From Streptomyces sp. NBC_00358 (GTDB lineage Bacteria; Actinomycetota; Actinomycetes; Streptomycetales; Streptomycetaceae), in NCBI RefSeq assembly GCF_036099295.1, contig NZ_CP107976.1, positions 9,176,001 to 9,240,000 on the forward strand: 64,000 nucleotides of DNA. The letters are read 5' to 3'. Shown one piece after another: positions 34,817-43,989 of this stretch (within the stretch, counting starts at the first letter, position 1; every line of letters starts with the position of its first letter). The translations under genes were made by a program, and so were the position numbers. The notes beneath the pieces are model-generated. The model worked only from the letters and a program-made list of their open reading frames with translations. It did not search any database and was not told the origin of the DNA.

Positions 34817-35720
34817 TCAGGATCTGACCCGGTCACGTTCCCTGATGGTCTCGGGCCGTCTGGCTGTTTTGCCGACGTCGTAGCGGGTGGCGGGGTGTCG
34901 GCTTTTCGAGCCGGGCGGTCTGCCGGGGCCGGGCCCGTTGGGTTGGGGCGCACTGGTCGGGCAGGGCGGGTTCGGGCGGAGGTTTCTGAACCCCCGGCGG
35001 ACCCGGGCGGGGGTGCGTCGGCCGGGCTCGGCCAGCTTCTCCCAGCGGCCGGGCGAGGCGGAGTTGGGTGTGGGCTGCGACGACCAGCCAGGTCCACCGG
35101 TCCGCTGCCTCGGGCGTGCGGAGTTTCGGGCGGTCCAGCCCAGCGTCTGCTTGATCATCCGGAAGGTGCGTTCCAGGTCGAACCGGCGAAGGAAAGCCTG
35201 CCAGCGCAGGTCGACGTCCTCGCCCGAAAGGCCGGTGGCCGACGTCCACAGCCAGACGGGGAGTGGATCGTGACCGCTGGGCAGGCCCTCGATCTGAAGG
35301 CGGATCAACGTGCTCTCGATGAGCGGGAGTTCGCCAGTGTGGTCGTTCCAGTCGGAGCGGGTGGTCAGACGGGGATGGATGCGGTCCCAGGCCATCGCGC
35401 GAGCGGTGCCGTAGCGGTCGGTGACCTGCGCCGTCGCGGCATCGGGCTTGCCCCAGGTGTCGGGCTTGGCGAAGCGCAGCTCCTTGCCTTGCTTGGGCGG
35501 CCGTCCACACTGTGGGGGTGAGATCCAGGGGACCGGGACGGGCTTGCGCAGCACGCGGTCGGTGCGCATCCGCCCATGGACCTCCACTGGCAGTCCTTCC
35601 AGGAGGTGGGCCACGCGCGGGGCGTCGTAGACGGCGTCGAAGACGATCAGGATGTCGCGGTCGCCCGCCTTCCAGCGGCCCGTGTGCGACCAGCGGTTAC
35701 GGGACAAGTCTTGGCAATGA
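34817..35720 (-). pseudogene. Transposase remnant (IS4-like DDE, Streptomyces type)
   Basis: DRDILIVFDAVYDAPRVAHLLEGLPVEVHGRMRTDRVLRKP contains the catalytic Asp; GKELRFAKPDTWGKPDAATAQVTDRYGTARAMAWDRIHPRL and DLERTFRMIKQTLGWT follow, and the tail RTPEAADRWTWLVVAAHTQLRLARPL is in another frame. The 5' third is missing and there is at least one frameshift. Confidence 0.8.
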
Positions 35721-35730
35721 ACGGAACAGT

Positions 35731-36060
35731 TCAGCCGAGGCTCGGGCGGGCAGGCCCTTGGTGTCGACCTCGCAGAGATTCCAGGATCGCTCCCAGGGCA
35801 AACGACTGGATCAAAGCACTGATGATGACCCCAGTGACCAGATACCAGACGGGCGCATCCATACCCCAAACCGCCCCGACGACCCCGGCTGTCAGCAAGG
35901 AGGTGGGGGCGGCGAGAAGGAAGGGCCATATCCCAACGATTCCGGGATCCGAGACAAGCGCAGCAGTCACTTCGAACACGACGGACGCACCGACGAGCCC
36001 TAGATAGACAGCGGAAGCAACATTGGCAAAGGTCAGACGTACCAGGGTACGAGCGTTCAT
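35731..36060 (-). CDS. SCO4225-type small membrane protein
   Basis: 109 residues from ATG 36060 (MNARTLVRLTFANVASAVYLGLVGASVVFEV); the frame continues upstream to 36138. Three or four TM helices: AVYLGLVGASVVFEVTAAL, IVGIWPFLLAAPTSLLTAG, VWYLVTGVIISALIQSFALG. The opening MNARTL.RLTFAN and the APTS segment are typical of the SCO4225 membrane-protein family, whose function is unknown. The gene ends at the edge of a transposase relic but looks complete. Confidence 0.8.
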   Translation of the reverse strand: MNARTLVRLTFANVASAVYLGLVGASVVFEVTAALVSDPGIVGIWPFLLAAPTSLLTAGVVGAVWGMDAPVWYLVTGVIISALIQSFALGAILESLRGRHQGPARPSLG

Positions 36061-36464
36061 CGAGTGGCCCCAGGGATGTGATGTGGTGTTCCATGCTCCT
36101 GACGGGACAGGGACTCCAGCATGAGTATCCGTACTCACTTCGGTGCGCTTCGGCTCCAGTAGGCACTCAGAGCGAGGGGCGATCGCGTCGGCTCGTCAAG
36201 ACCGCGTACGGCCACTGATCTCAGCGAAACCGGCCCTCGATCCGCACCAGCTCCTGAACGGCCGTACGGCAGCGAAGTACAGCAACTCCAGTAACTGCCC
36301 CAGCCCGGCAACATCCTCGAAAGCCTTACGCATCCCGCGCCGCGGTGCGGGCCGTCCCCGCAGCCGACCGGGCCGGGTGCGCGGGAGTAATTGTCAAATG
36401 TTGTGGAACCCGGGCGAGGCTGTCACCGGCCTCGCCTGCAGTGCTCTCCGGGGGCTCCCAGGTG
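36061..36464. other. Spacer with a possible small IS701 scrap
   Basis: Near 36240-36275 the plus strand shares ccgcaccagctcctg with the IS701 transposase gene, and the reverse reads QELVRIEG. Otherwise nothing recognisable. Confidence 0.35.
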
Positions 36465-37817
36465 TCACTCGGCGGGTGTCGGAGCCCGGTTGAAGAGCCG
36501 TCCGGCCAGGTCCGCCCCGGTGATGGCGCCGTCGGCGTCGCGGGTGAGGAAACCGCGCTGGCCGATCAAGCCGCCGCCGGTGACGATGTACTCGTCGCCG
36601 CTTCCGGGGAGCAGGCCGAGCCCGGCCGGCGGCATGTCCGGTGGCAGTTCCCTCTCGGACGCCGTGCGGATCTCCGGCTTGATCCGGCATTCAACCGTCA
36701 TCGTGTCACCGTCGGTGTCGATGATCAGCGTCATGAATTCGTTCTCGTAGTGCCCGATGATCTCCTGTGCGCGGTGCGGGTCGTACGGGAGCGGCTCGAG
36801 GTCGCGCTCGACCACGCCGAGGTAGTGCTCGATTGCCCAGCGGAGCACGGCCTGATTGAACTCCAGCCCGCTGTCGGGCCCGGCGTTGGACACCGCCACG
36901 ACGGCGAAGTCCCGCTCCGGAACCAGCAGCAGGTTGGCGAACTGGCCGTTGGTCGATCCGCCGTGCCCGACGGTACGCACACCGTCCACGTCGCGCAGGA
37001 ACCAGCCGAGGCCGATGGCGTCACCGAGCGTGGAGCCGTGCAGCTCCACCGTCGGCTCCTGCATTCGCCGCGCCAGGTCACAGCCGCCGAGGTGGAACCG
37101 GGCCCAGCGCAGTTGGTCGGAGACCGAGGACACCAGGCCGCCGCCCGGGTTGTTGCCGCGCGTGTCCTTCCATGTCCGGGCGACCTTGAGCGCCCCTTCG
37201 CTGAGGTTGTGGCCCACGGCGAACCGGCGGGTGATGGCCTGTCCGGCGGTGAACACACTGTTGGCCAGGCCGACCCGCTCCAGGACGAGTGCGGTGACAG
37301 CGGGCTCGTAGGCCTGGCCGGTGACGTTCTCGATGACCCGGCCGAGTAGGTTGTAGCCGAGCTGGCTGTAGGAGGCACGACCGCCGACCGGACCGATCAG
37401 TGCCACTTCGGCCATCTCGGCCACCTCACCGGCCAGCGCGTCGTCTCCGTCTCCGCTGTCGAAGACCATCCGGGTGTCCAGCCCGGCGGTGTGGTTGAGC
37501 AGGTTCAGGATGGTGATCTGCGCGGTCGCGTCCTTGTCGGGGAGCCGGAGTTCGGGAACGTAGCGGCGGACCGGCGCCTCCAACTCGACCTTCCCCGTCT
37601 CGACCAGGCGCATGATCGCGGTCGCCGTGTAGGTCTTGGTGACCGAGCCCAGCACGAAGAGCGTGTCCGGGTCGACGGGCAGCGGGTTGTCGATGCTCGT
37701 CACTCCGTGACAGGCGGTCAGCTCCCGTCCCTCCCCCCAGACCCCCACCGCGGCACCCGGGATGTCGAGCTCCTTGGCCTTCGCCTCGACGAACTCCGCC
37801 AGCGCATCGCGTGACAT
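36465..37817 (-). CDS. Serine hydrolase, class C beta-lactamase-like (esterase/peptidase)
   Basis: 450 residues. The active-site SxxK is SVTK (Ser58, Lys61); the second element reads YSQ (Tyr150) in ASYSQLGYNLLG, where class C enzymes have YxN; the third is HGG in VGHGGSTNGQF. There is no signal peptide, so it is cytoplasmic, unlike secreted beta-lactamases, and more likely an esterase or D-amino-acid peptidase. A C-terminal domain of about 110 residues (MTVECRIKPEIRTASERELPPDMPP) follows. Start ATG 37817 with GAGAGGATCGAG before it. It diverges from a TetR gene across three operator-like repeats, so TetR probably represses it. Confidence 0.9.
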   Translation of the reverse strand: MSRDALAEFVEAKAKELDIPGAAVGVWGEGRELTACHGVTSIDNPLPVDPDTLFVLGSVTKTYTATAIMRLVETGKVELEAPVRRYVPELRLPDKDATAQITILNLLNHTAGLDTRMVFDSGDGDDALAGEVAEMAEVALIGPVGGRASYSQLGYNLLGRVIENVTGQAYEPAVTALVLERVGLANSVFTAGQAITRRFAVGHNLSEGALKVARTWKDTRGNNPGGGLVSSVSDQLRWARFHLGGCDLARRMQEPTVELHGSTLGDAIGLGWFLRDVDGVRTVGHGGSTNGQFANLLLVPERDFAVVAVSNAGPDSGLEFNQAVLRWAIEHYLGVVERDLEPLPYDPHRAQEIIGHYENEFMTLIIDTDGDTMTVECRIKPEIRTASERELPPDMPPAGLGLLPGSGDEYIVTGGGLIGQRGFLTRDADGAITGADLAGRLFNRAPTPAE

Positions 37818-37881
37818 CTCGATCCTCTCTCGGCCAGTGTGGTTCGCGCACGACCCCGAGGTGCCCCAGACGGTGCAGCGA

Positions 37882-37955
37882 CTTGCACTTTGTTCAAGTG
37901 AAGGCTAGCGAACGACTTGAACGCAGTGCAAGATGTTTCTTGAACGCCGTGCAAG
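37882..37955. promoter_or_regulatory. Three copies of a 17-bp TetR-type operator
   Basis: CTTGAAC-N3-GTGCAAG occurs at 37916-37932 and 37939-37955 in one orientation and inverted at 37882-37898. Each copy is a near-perfect palindrome (6 of 7 arm positions pair). Spacing between starts is 34 and 23 bp. They fill the spacer between the serine hydrolase (start 37817) and the TetR gene (start 37976), as expected for autoregulation plus control of the divergent gene. Confidence 0.85.
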
Positions 37956-37975
37956 TCGACGGCTATCGTGAATCC

Positions 37976-38659
37976 ATGCCCCGCAACACGCTGACCCGCG
38001 AACAGATCCTCACCGCCGCCATTGCCCTACTGGACACCGAAGGGCTGGAGGGCCTGAACATGCGGGCCCTGGGTCAGCGGTTGGGCTCGGCGGCTACCGC
38101 GGTCTACTGGCACGTGGGCAGCAAGGACAACCTCATCGCCCTCGCCAGCGACCAGCTGTGGCACGAGATCACGCTGCCCGACCCTGACCTGGTCGACTGG
38201 CGCACGGCAGCCACCACCATGGCCACCGACCTGCATACGATGCTCACCCGCCACCCGTGGCTGCTGCAGGCCTTCGGCTCCTTCCTCATGTTCGGCCCCG
38301 GCAAGGCCCGCCACGACGACCACCTCCTCGCCATCTACGAGGCTGCGGGATTCGCCGGCGCCGCAGCCGACCAGGCCGCGGCCGCCGTTTTCACCTTCGT
38401 CCTCGGCAGCGTCCTCGGCCCAGCCGCGGCAGCCTCACTTACCCGCAAACTGCGGCGCGAAGGCAGCAGCAACGCCGAACAGGTCATCAGCAACGCCAAG
38501 GCCGAAGCCCGCGCGATTGCTGCACAGTTCCCCCGGCTGCGCGCCCGCTTGGACATCCACAGCGCCCACTACGGCGCGGCACCCGAAAACACTTTCCAGT
38601 TCGGCCTCCAAGCCATGCTCGACGGGCTGGAAGGGCTGCAACACGGGCCTACTCGGTGA
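37976..38659 (+). CDS. TetR-family transcriptional regulator
   Basis: 227 residues. N-terminal HTH: LTREQILTAAIALLDTEGLEGLNMRALGQRLGSAATAVYWHVGSKDNL. The rest is a helical ligand-binding and dimerisation domain with a TetR_C-like layout (MATDLHTMLTRHPWLLQAFGSF, AAAVFTFVLGSVLGPAAA, FQFGLQAMLDGLEGL). ATG 37976 lies 20 bases after the third operator copy and has no obvious ribosome site, so translation may start near the transcript end. It probably binds the three 17-bp sites and controls itself and the divergent serine hydrolase. Ligand unknown; it may be a substrate or product of that enzyme. Confidence 0.93.
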   Translation: MPRNTLTREQILTAAIALLDTEGLEGLNMRALGQRLGSAATAVYWHVGSKDNLIALASDQLWHEITLPDPDLVDWRTAATTMATDLHTMLTRHPWLLQAFGSFLMFGPGKARHDDHLLAIYEAAGFAGAAADQAAAAVFTFVLGSVLGPAAAASLTRKLRREGSSNAEQVISNAKAEARAIAAQFPRLRARLDIHSAHYGAAPENTFQFGLQAMLDGLEGLQHGPTR

Positions 38660-38819
38660 TCAGCATGCGATCATCCGAGAAGGTACGCCCGACCCACGGT
38701 TCGAAGGCGGGGCAGGGGCGGAGGGCGGTGGCTCGGTGGCCCGGCGGTCCCGGTGCCGCAGCACAGCGGACTGGACCATGGTCTGGTCTGGATCGGTGAG
38801 GGCCTTCTTGGCCAGAGCA

Positions 38820-38960
38820 GTCAGGCGGCGTGGTCGTCCTGCCACTGCCTGGTCAGCCGGGTCACCGTCGCCGGCGACAGGCCGGCTGCTCCGCCGAGGA
38901 ATTGCTCCAGCGCTGGCACGAAGTCCCCGAGCGGCCGTCCGCTGAGGACTTGCCCGTATT
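38820..38960 (-). pseudogene. IS256-family transposase fragment
   Basis: Minus strand reads LGDFVPALEQFLGGAAGLSPATVTRLTRQWQDDHAA, an N-terminal signature of IS256 transposases. Only about 40 codons survive. Confidence 0.6.
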
Positions 38961-38999
38961 CCTTTGGTCCGTCGCCCTCCGGCTGGCCCGGTCATGCGT

Positions 39000-39800
39000 C
39001 GACTTCGCTGCCCGCCACCGGAGTCGGCCCTCTTCGTCGTGCCAGTACTGCTGGACCCTGACCTGCCGCAGGACCTGCACCGAGCTCAACTCGCGCAAGC
39101 CAGGCGGGGCATCGTCACGATAAACGGCGCGCAGGATGGGCAGCCCGTCCTCACCCACCTGCAGCACCCAGGCGACCAGCGCGTCTCCGCCGCGGGGAAG
39201 CCGCTCATAGCGCACCGGCCGGCCATAGCGGTCTGCCCAGTCAGGAGTCACGAGAGCGGCCAGCCACCCCTCGCCGCGCAGCGTGAGTTCTTCCAGAGCA
39301 CGGCGCAGCGTCTCAGTGACCAGTTCACCCCGGTTCAGACGGCGGACCGCCGCCAGCACGTGGGTGGAATCCGTTCGGATCCGTCTCCGGCTCTTGGCCA
39401 GCCCGGCTTCCGCAAGCCGGTCCAGGACCAGCGCCAAGAGCCGGTCCGCGCGGTCGCCTTCGGCCACCCGGCCGCGGAATTCGCTCAGGACCGTGAAGTC
39501 GAACCCCGGATCGTCCAGCTCAAGGCCCAGACAGTACTTCCAGTCCAGGCGGCAGCGGACTGCGTCCGCCGCCTGCCGGTCGGTGAGGTTCTCCGCGTAC
39601 TGCAGCACCGACACGAGAGCCGGCTGAGCCGGCGACAACCCAGGCCGTCCGTCAGCCGGATACCAGTCGGCGAAGTCGGCATCCGTGAACAAGCCTTCCA
39701 GCCGATCACGCACCCACATCGCGGTCGTGCCCCGTGGACTGCTCGCCCGGGCCATCCGCACCGTCAACGGCGGAATCACCCGCCCCGAAACCGAACCCAT
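39000..39800 (-). pseudogene. IS1182-family transposase, C-terminus missing
   Basis: From ATG 39800 about 267 codons are intact: DRLEGLFTDADFADWYPADGRPGLSPAQPALVSVLQYAENLTDRQAADAVRCRLDWKYCLGLEL, then VLSEFRGRVAEGD and RRRIRTDSTHVLAAVRRLNRGELVTETLRRAL. Homology ends after DEEGRLRWR (about 39000), before the later catalytic residues, and is replaced by IS256-like DNA. Confidence 0.85.
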
Positions 39801-40199
39801 TGCCACTGCGGTCACCCCTCCGACCGCCGAACCGCCCCGCTCCCACCAGCGCAGCATCACAAGGACATGAACACAGCCACGGCCAGCAGAAGTCACCCCA
39901 CCGAGTGAAGATCACCAACAGCATCAATCTTGTGACGCGGTCGGTGTCCGTGGACATCGCCGCCGCGGTCACCGTCCCTCTGTGGCTGCGGCTGCGGCTG
40001 TACTGGCTCAAGCGCCGCGAACCTGATGGAGCCCCACGTGGCCGACTTCGAGCGGTCCGGGGTGGTCCCTCCCGGGTGCGCCCACTTCTCCCTCCTGACG
40101 CCGCGCGTCCCCCCGGACGACCGAAGGCGCCTTCGGTCTGCACCGCGTGGTATGCGGGGGCCCAAGGCGCCTTGTCGTACGGTCGTCGGGAGCGCGGCG
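39801..40199. other. Spacer, nothing recognised
   Basis: Frames on both strands are shadow-like. A 16-bp palindrome (CCGAAGGCGCCTTCGG) near 40121 could serve as a terminator for the SDR gene. Confidence 0.4.
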
Positions 40200-40898
40200 T
40201 CAGCCGAGCTGTCCGGTCGGCCGCATGGTGATGTGGTTGATGTCCACGCCCGCGGGCTGGTTGACGGCGAACACGATCGTGTCCGCGATCTGCTCGGCGG
40301 TCATCGCCGACGTCGCCTCGGGGGTGCCGCCGCGCTCGTCCCAGAACGGGGTATCCACCACCCCGGGGGCGATGACAGTCACGCCGACTCCGTCCTTGGC
40401 GACCAGCAGCCGGGTGTTCTCGGCCAGCGCGTGCGCGGCCCACTTGGTGACCGAGTACAGGTTGCCAGGCGTGTTGCGCACCCCGGCGACCGAACCGATG
40501 ATCACGATCCGGCCCTTGGACTCCCTGAGGTGCGGCAGGGTCTCCCGCACCAGCAGGGCCGGGCCCAGGACGTTGGTGAGGACCATGGCACGCATGTCCT
40601 CGGGGGCGTGGCTCTCCAGGTTGCCGGGCAGTGAGAAACCGGCGTTGGCGATGACGTTGTCCAGTCGGCCCCACGCGTCCACCACGCGGCGCACGGCGGA
40701 GGCTACGTCGTGCGCGTCGCTGGTGTCGCCGGTGATCGTCAGCAGCCGCTCGCCCGCTCCGGCCGACGTGGCGAAGGCGGCCAGCTTGTCTGCGTCACGT
40801 CCGGTGACGGCCACGCGGTGGCCCTGCTTGAGCAGGGCGCGGGCGGTGGCGGCGCCGATTCCGGTCGAGCCACCGGTGATCAGCGTGACGGGTTCCAT
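40200..40898 (-). CDS. Short-chain dehydrogenase/reductase
   Basis: 232 residues, classical SDR. NAD(P)-binding TGGSTGIGAATARALL near the N-terminus with a following Arg (VAVTGRDADK) that favours NADP(H); NAG in DNVIANAGFS; catalytic Ser in IVIIGSVAG and YxxxK in NLYSVTKWAAHALAE; PG motif in VTVIAPGVVDTPF. Start MEPVTLITGG with GGAGG about 8 bases before. Substrate cannot be assigned. It stands alone, with IS relics on both sides. Confidence 0.93.
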   Translation of the reverse strand: MEPVTLITGGSTGIGAATARALLKQGHRVAVTGRDADKLAAFATSAGAGERLLTITGDTSDAHDVASAVRRVVDAWGRLDNVIANAGFSLPGNLESHAPEDMRAMVLTNVLGPALLVRETLPHLRESKGRIVIIGSVAGVRNTPGNLYSVTKWAAHALAENTRLLVAKDGVGVTVIAPGVVDTPFWDERGGTPEATSAMTAEQIADTIVFAVNQPAGVDINHITMRPTGQLG

Positions 40899-41216
40899 GG
40901 GAAGGCCTCCTCAGCGATATGGGTCACCGGGGCTCCGCCAGGTCCCGGATGCCGATGAACGCGAGGTGGCGCGTGAGGTCGGTCGACTCCGGGCCGCCGG
41001 TTCCCCGAAACGCCTGCACTATACCCAGCGATCTTCCCGGCGAGCCGGTACGCCATCGTTGACCGGCCACGATGCCCTACGAAGTGGCCGAACCCGCGCT
41101 GCCGGCCCCCATGTTGGGCCCCGCGCGGTGGCGCGCAGGGCCCGGGCAGCGCTCACGCTCCTGATCCGGCAAGCATGACGGAGAAGAATACGCGAGGAAC
41201 CAGCGGTTGGCTCTGA
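40899..41216. other. Spacer upstream of the SDR gene
   Basis: Should contain the SDR promoter; no gene recognised. Confidence 0.4.
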
Positions 41217-41219
41217 TCA

Positions 41220-41700
41220 TGTCTCGCGTGTTCTTCGCGGAGTTTCGAGGTGTTGTTCCCTCATCTGGCTGGTGTCGTGGTGGAGTTGGTCGAGCAGGTT
41301 GAGGCCGGATCGGTCACGATGCATGCGTGGGCCCGCTCGGCGGGTGCGGAGTGTCCGCATTGCGGTAGTGCGTCGGACCGGGTGCACGGCCGGTATCTGC
41401 GGCGCCTCACGGATGTCGCGGTCGGTGGCGCCAGCGTGGTGATCGAGTTGCTCGTGCGGCGGTTCAAGTGCCGGAACCCGGGGTGCCGGGCGGTGACTTT
41501 CGCCGAGCAGATCGCGGGGCTGACGAGCCCGCACGCCCGCTACACACCACTGGTGCATGGGCAGTTGACCTCGATCGCTCTCGCGCTGGCCGGCCGCGCG
41601 AGTGCCCGTCTGGCAGGGGTGCTGGGCCTGCGTGTTGCCAAGGACACCCTGTTACGTCTGGTCCGCACCACGCCGGAAGAACCCGTCGGAGAGATTCGCG
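41220..41700 (+). pseudogene. ISL3-family transposase N-terminal part
   Basis: From about 41250: ECPHCGSASDRVHGRYLRRLTDVAVGGASVVIELLVRRFKCRNPGCRAVTFAEQIAGL (zinc finger) and LALAGRASARLAGVLGLRVAKDTLLRLVRTTPEEP (HTH). It is cut at about 41700, just where the catalytic domain should begin; the DNA beyond belongs to another relic. Confidence 0.88.
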
Positions 41701-42065
41701 TGCTCGGAGCAGACCGGGCCGATTGGCCCGGCGGGTGTGGACGCGGCGGGTTCGTCCGCCGCGGCAGCACTCCTGGGTCGGCCCCGGGCGGCAGGTCCGG
41801 CAGGTCCATGCGCCGTCCGTCCCGCGGTGGCAGGGCGGACTTGCCCGCAGGTGGAGCAGCAGATGTTGGTGGGCCCGTTGCAGCAGTCCTCGCAGATGTC
41901 CGGCCGCGAGCCGGTGGCCCGACGAGCCATGCGTCGTACTTGTCCGCAGCGGCCGCATCGCCTGACCGGCTGTCTTTGCTGAAGGTGACAGGACGCGAAG
42001 AGCGGGCCGTCGGGGGCCCATGGCGAAGTCACCGAGCTGGACACGCGGCCGCCCGTCGGCAGCAA
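41700..42065 (-). pseudogene. Remnant with a paired zinc-ribbon domain
   Basis: Minus strand reads CGRCGQVRRMARRATGSRPDICEDCCNGPTNICCSTCGQVRPA, two CxxC ribbon modules of a kind I recall at the N-terminus of some Streptomyces recombinase/integrase-like proteins. What follows is degraded, and the ISL3 fragment interrupts it. Confidence 0.45.
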
Positions 42066-42228
42066 CAGCGAGTTCGGGGCGGGCTGGATCGGCGGTGCTC
42101 CACGCGCGGTCGGCCTGTCGCGGCCCGCGGTATGAGTGGAGCGAGCAACTCCTATTCCTGATCGGTTAGTTCATGGCGAGGCATCACCTCACCATGATCC
42201 ACCAATCTGATGATCTTTGAGACGGACC

Positions 42229-42490
42229 CTAATAGGACACCGTCCGTCGCGGAGGAAGGCCCGCAGGACCCAAGTCTGGCAGCCGGTCAGCAGGGTGAGA
42301 GGGCTGGGCGGTTTTGGTGAGGTCCAACGCCCGTTTCAGGCAGGGAAAGTTGCTGGTGAGCCGATCTCGGCAGCGGTTGACGCTGCGGGTTCGGTCGGCG
42401 ACCAGGTTCATGCGACGGCCCGTGAGGATCTTGAGATCTGCGACGGTCTCGTCGCCTGTGCGTAAAGGGCGCAGGTCACGGCGAATGTGG
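42229..42490 (-). pseudogene. IS110-family transposase fragment
   Basis: VADRTRSVNRCRDRLTSNFPCLKRALDLT matches the region between the two IS110 domains (…ADRTRTINRLRDRL…); flanking pieces are in other frames. At 42233-42244 the sequence TAGGACACCGTC is identical to the right end of the IS5 element at 30636, so a trace of that element is here too. Confidence 0.65.
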
Positions 42491-42667
42491 ACCTGGTCGG
42501 CCGTCGCCCGCGTGGTGGATCGGGTGTCACGGGACCCACCTGGAACCGGAGCGGCAGGCTGCGCCGAGCCCCCACTTTTCGCGGACAGGTGCTCTTGGCA
42601 ACAGTTCTGACGGCGCCTAAGATTTTGAGCGGTTGCTCAAACCGGTCGATCAGCAGGGGGTGGCTTC

Positions 42668-43309
42668 GTGGCCAAAGCCGGTGGGAAGCGGTCTGTCGAC
42701 CCGTCAGGGAACTCCAGTTCGGCGGAGACACGGGCGTCGCTGATCGAAGGCGCGGTAGCCGCCTTGCGCGAGAAGGGATTCGCCGGGGCCAGCGCGCGTG
42801 AGATCGCTCGGCGCACGGGCTGCAATCAGGCGCTGATCTTCTATCACTTCGGTTCGGTCGCCAAGCTGCACCTGGCCGCCCTGGACGCGGTCAGCGCTGC
42901 GCGCAACGCGCGCTATCAGGCGATGGTCGACGATTCCAAGAACCTCGGGGACTTGGTTCAGGCCGCCAGGTCGGTCTTCGACGAGGACCTGAACGAGGGG
43001 CACGTGACCGTGCTCGTCGAGATGATCGCGGCTGCCCAGTTCACCCCGGAACTCCGCCCGGAAGTCGCGGCCCGGATCGGCCCGTGGCGCACGTTCGCCG
43101 CGAACAGCATCCGCGACGAACTCGCGGGCTCGCCGGCCGCTCGACTGCTGCCGCCCGACGAACTCGCCCACGCGATCGTAGCCCTGTACCTGGGCCTGGA
43201 GATGCTCGCGAATCTCGAAGGGGAACGCGAGCCCGCCCTGGCCCTGTTCGACCGTGCCAGGAAAGTCGCCTCCGTCCTCGACATCTTCAAGCGAAAGAAG
43301 AAGACATGA
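42668..43309 (+). CDS. TetR-family transcriptional regulator
   Basis: 213 residues from GTG 42668. HTH: AETRASLIEGAVAALREKGFAGASAREIARRTGCNQALIFYHFGSVAKLHLAALD. The C-terminal domain is helical, ending in a strongly basic KRKKKT. It overlaps the following membrane-protein gene by ATGA, so the two are co-translated and the membrane protein is the likely target or partner. No operator repeat as clear as that at 37900 is seen upstream; IS debris lies there. Confidence 0.9.
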   Translation: MAKAGGKRSVDPSGNSSSAETRASLIEGAVAALREKGFAGASAREIARRTGCNQALIFYHFGSVAKLHLAALDAVSAARNARYQAMVDDSKNLGDLVQAARSVFDEDLNEGHVTVLVEMIAAAQFTPELRPEVAARIGPWRTFAANSIRDELAGSPAARLLPPDELAHAIVALYLGLEMLANLEGEREPALALFDRARKVASVLDIFKRKKKT

Positions 43310-43707
43310 CCAGCAACAGGCGTGACTGGTTGCTCTTCACCGGATGGCTCCTGACCGGGGCCTGCTACCTGCTCGTCCTCCTGACCGCGCTGTCCATCGG
43401 GATCTTCATCCTGCCTCTGCCCGTCGCGGGCACCCTGCTGCTGGCTACACGCCGAGGCACCCATCGGGGCCTGCACGGTCTGGTTTCCAGCGCGAGCCTG
43501 CCGATGTTCCTTCTCGCCTACCTCAATCGGCATGGCCCCGGCACCTACTGCGAGCACTCGGCCGGCGGCGAGAGCTGCACCGACGGCCTGCTCAACCCCT
43601 GGCTCCTCCTTCTCGGGGGGCTACTCGCCCTCGCGGCGGGAGTCGCCCTCTTCCTCAAGGTCCATCGACGCCCCGTGCCCAACTCCCCCGCGCGGGAGCC
43701 CTGGTAG
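43306..43707 (+). CDS. Four-TM hypothetical membrane protein
   Basis: 133 residues from ATG 43306 (ATGA overlap with TetR). TM helices: WLLFTGWLLTGACYLLVLLT, LSIGIFILPLPVAGTLLLA, GLVSSASLPMFLLAYL, WLLLLGGLLALAAGVALFL. The loop between helices 3 and 4 has two Cys (GTYCEHSAGGESCTDGLLNPW), likely a disulfide outside the cell. Similar small membrane proteins with this loop occur in actinobacteria, function unknown. Confidence 0.85.
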   Translation: MTSNRRDWLLFTGWLLTGACYLLVLLTALSIGIFILPLPVAGTLLLATRRGTHRGLHGLVSSASLPMFLLAYLNRHGPGTYCEHSAGGESCTDGLLNPWLLLLGGLLALAAGVALFLKVHRRPVPNSPAREPW

Positions 43708-43711
43708 GGCC

Positions 43712-43830
43712 AATGTTTCTTGCTGGTTTTCGATGGCTGGTGGCGTGACCTTGGTGAGGTAGTCGGCGAGGGGGTTGAGGATCTCGTCGGCGGTCTTGGT
43801 CCAGACCTGAGCGCGACAGGTCGACGACTG
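43712..43830 (-). pseudogene. IS630-type transposase C-terminal scrap
   Basis: Minus strand reads VWTKTADEILNPLADYLTKVTPPA, resembling the C-terminal WTKTADEIL motif of IS630 transposases. Only this short piece remains. Confidence 0.5.
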
Positions 43831-43989
43831 TGATCATCCGTGTCCGGCCTCCTGGACCACGTCACATCGTGCCCGGCAGCGCGCATACCTGAGCCCGGCT
43901 GGACGCAACCATTTCCGCACCTCGCGGGTCACACCTGTGAAGCACGGCGGGCCGGGACCCTCCCGGCGCACGGGGAAGGTTTCGGTCGG

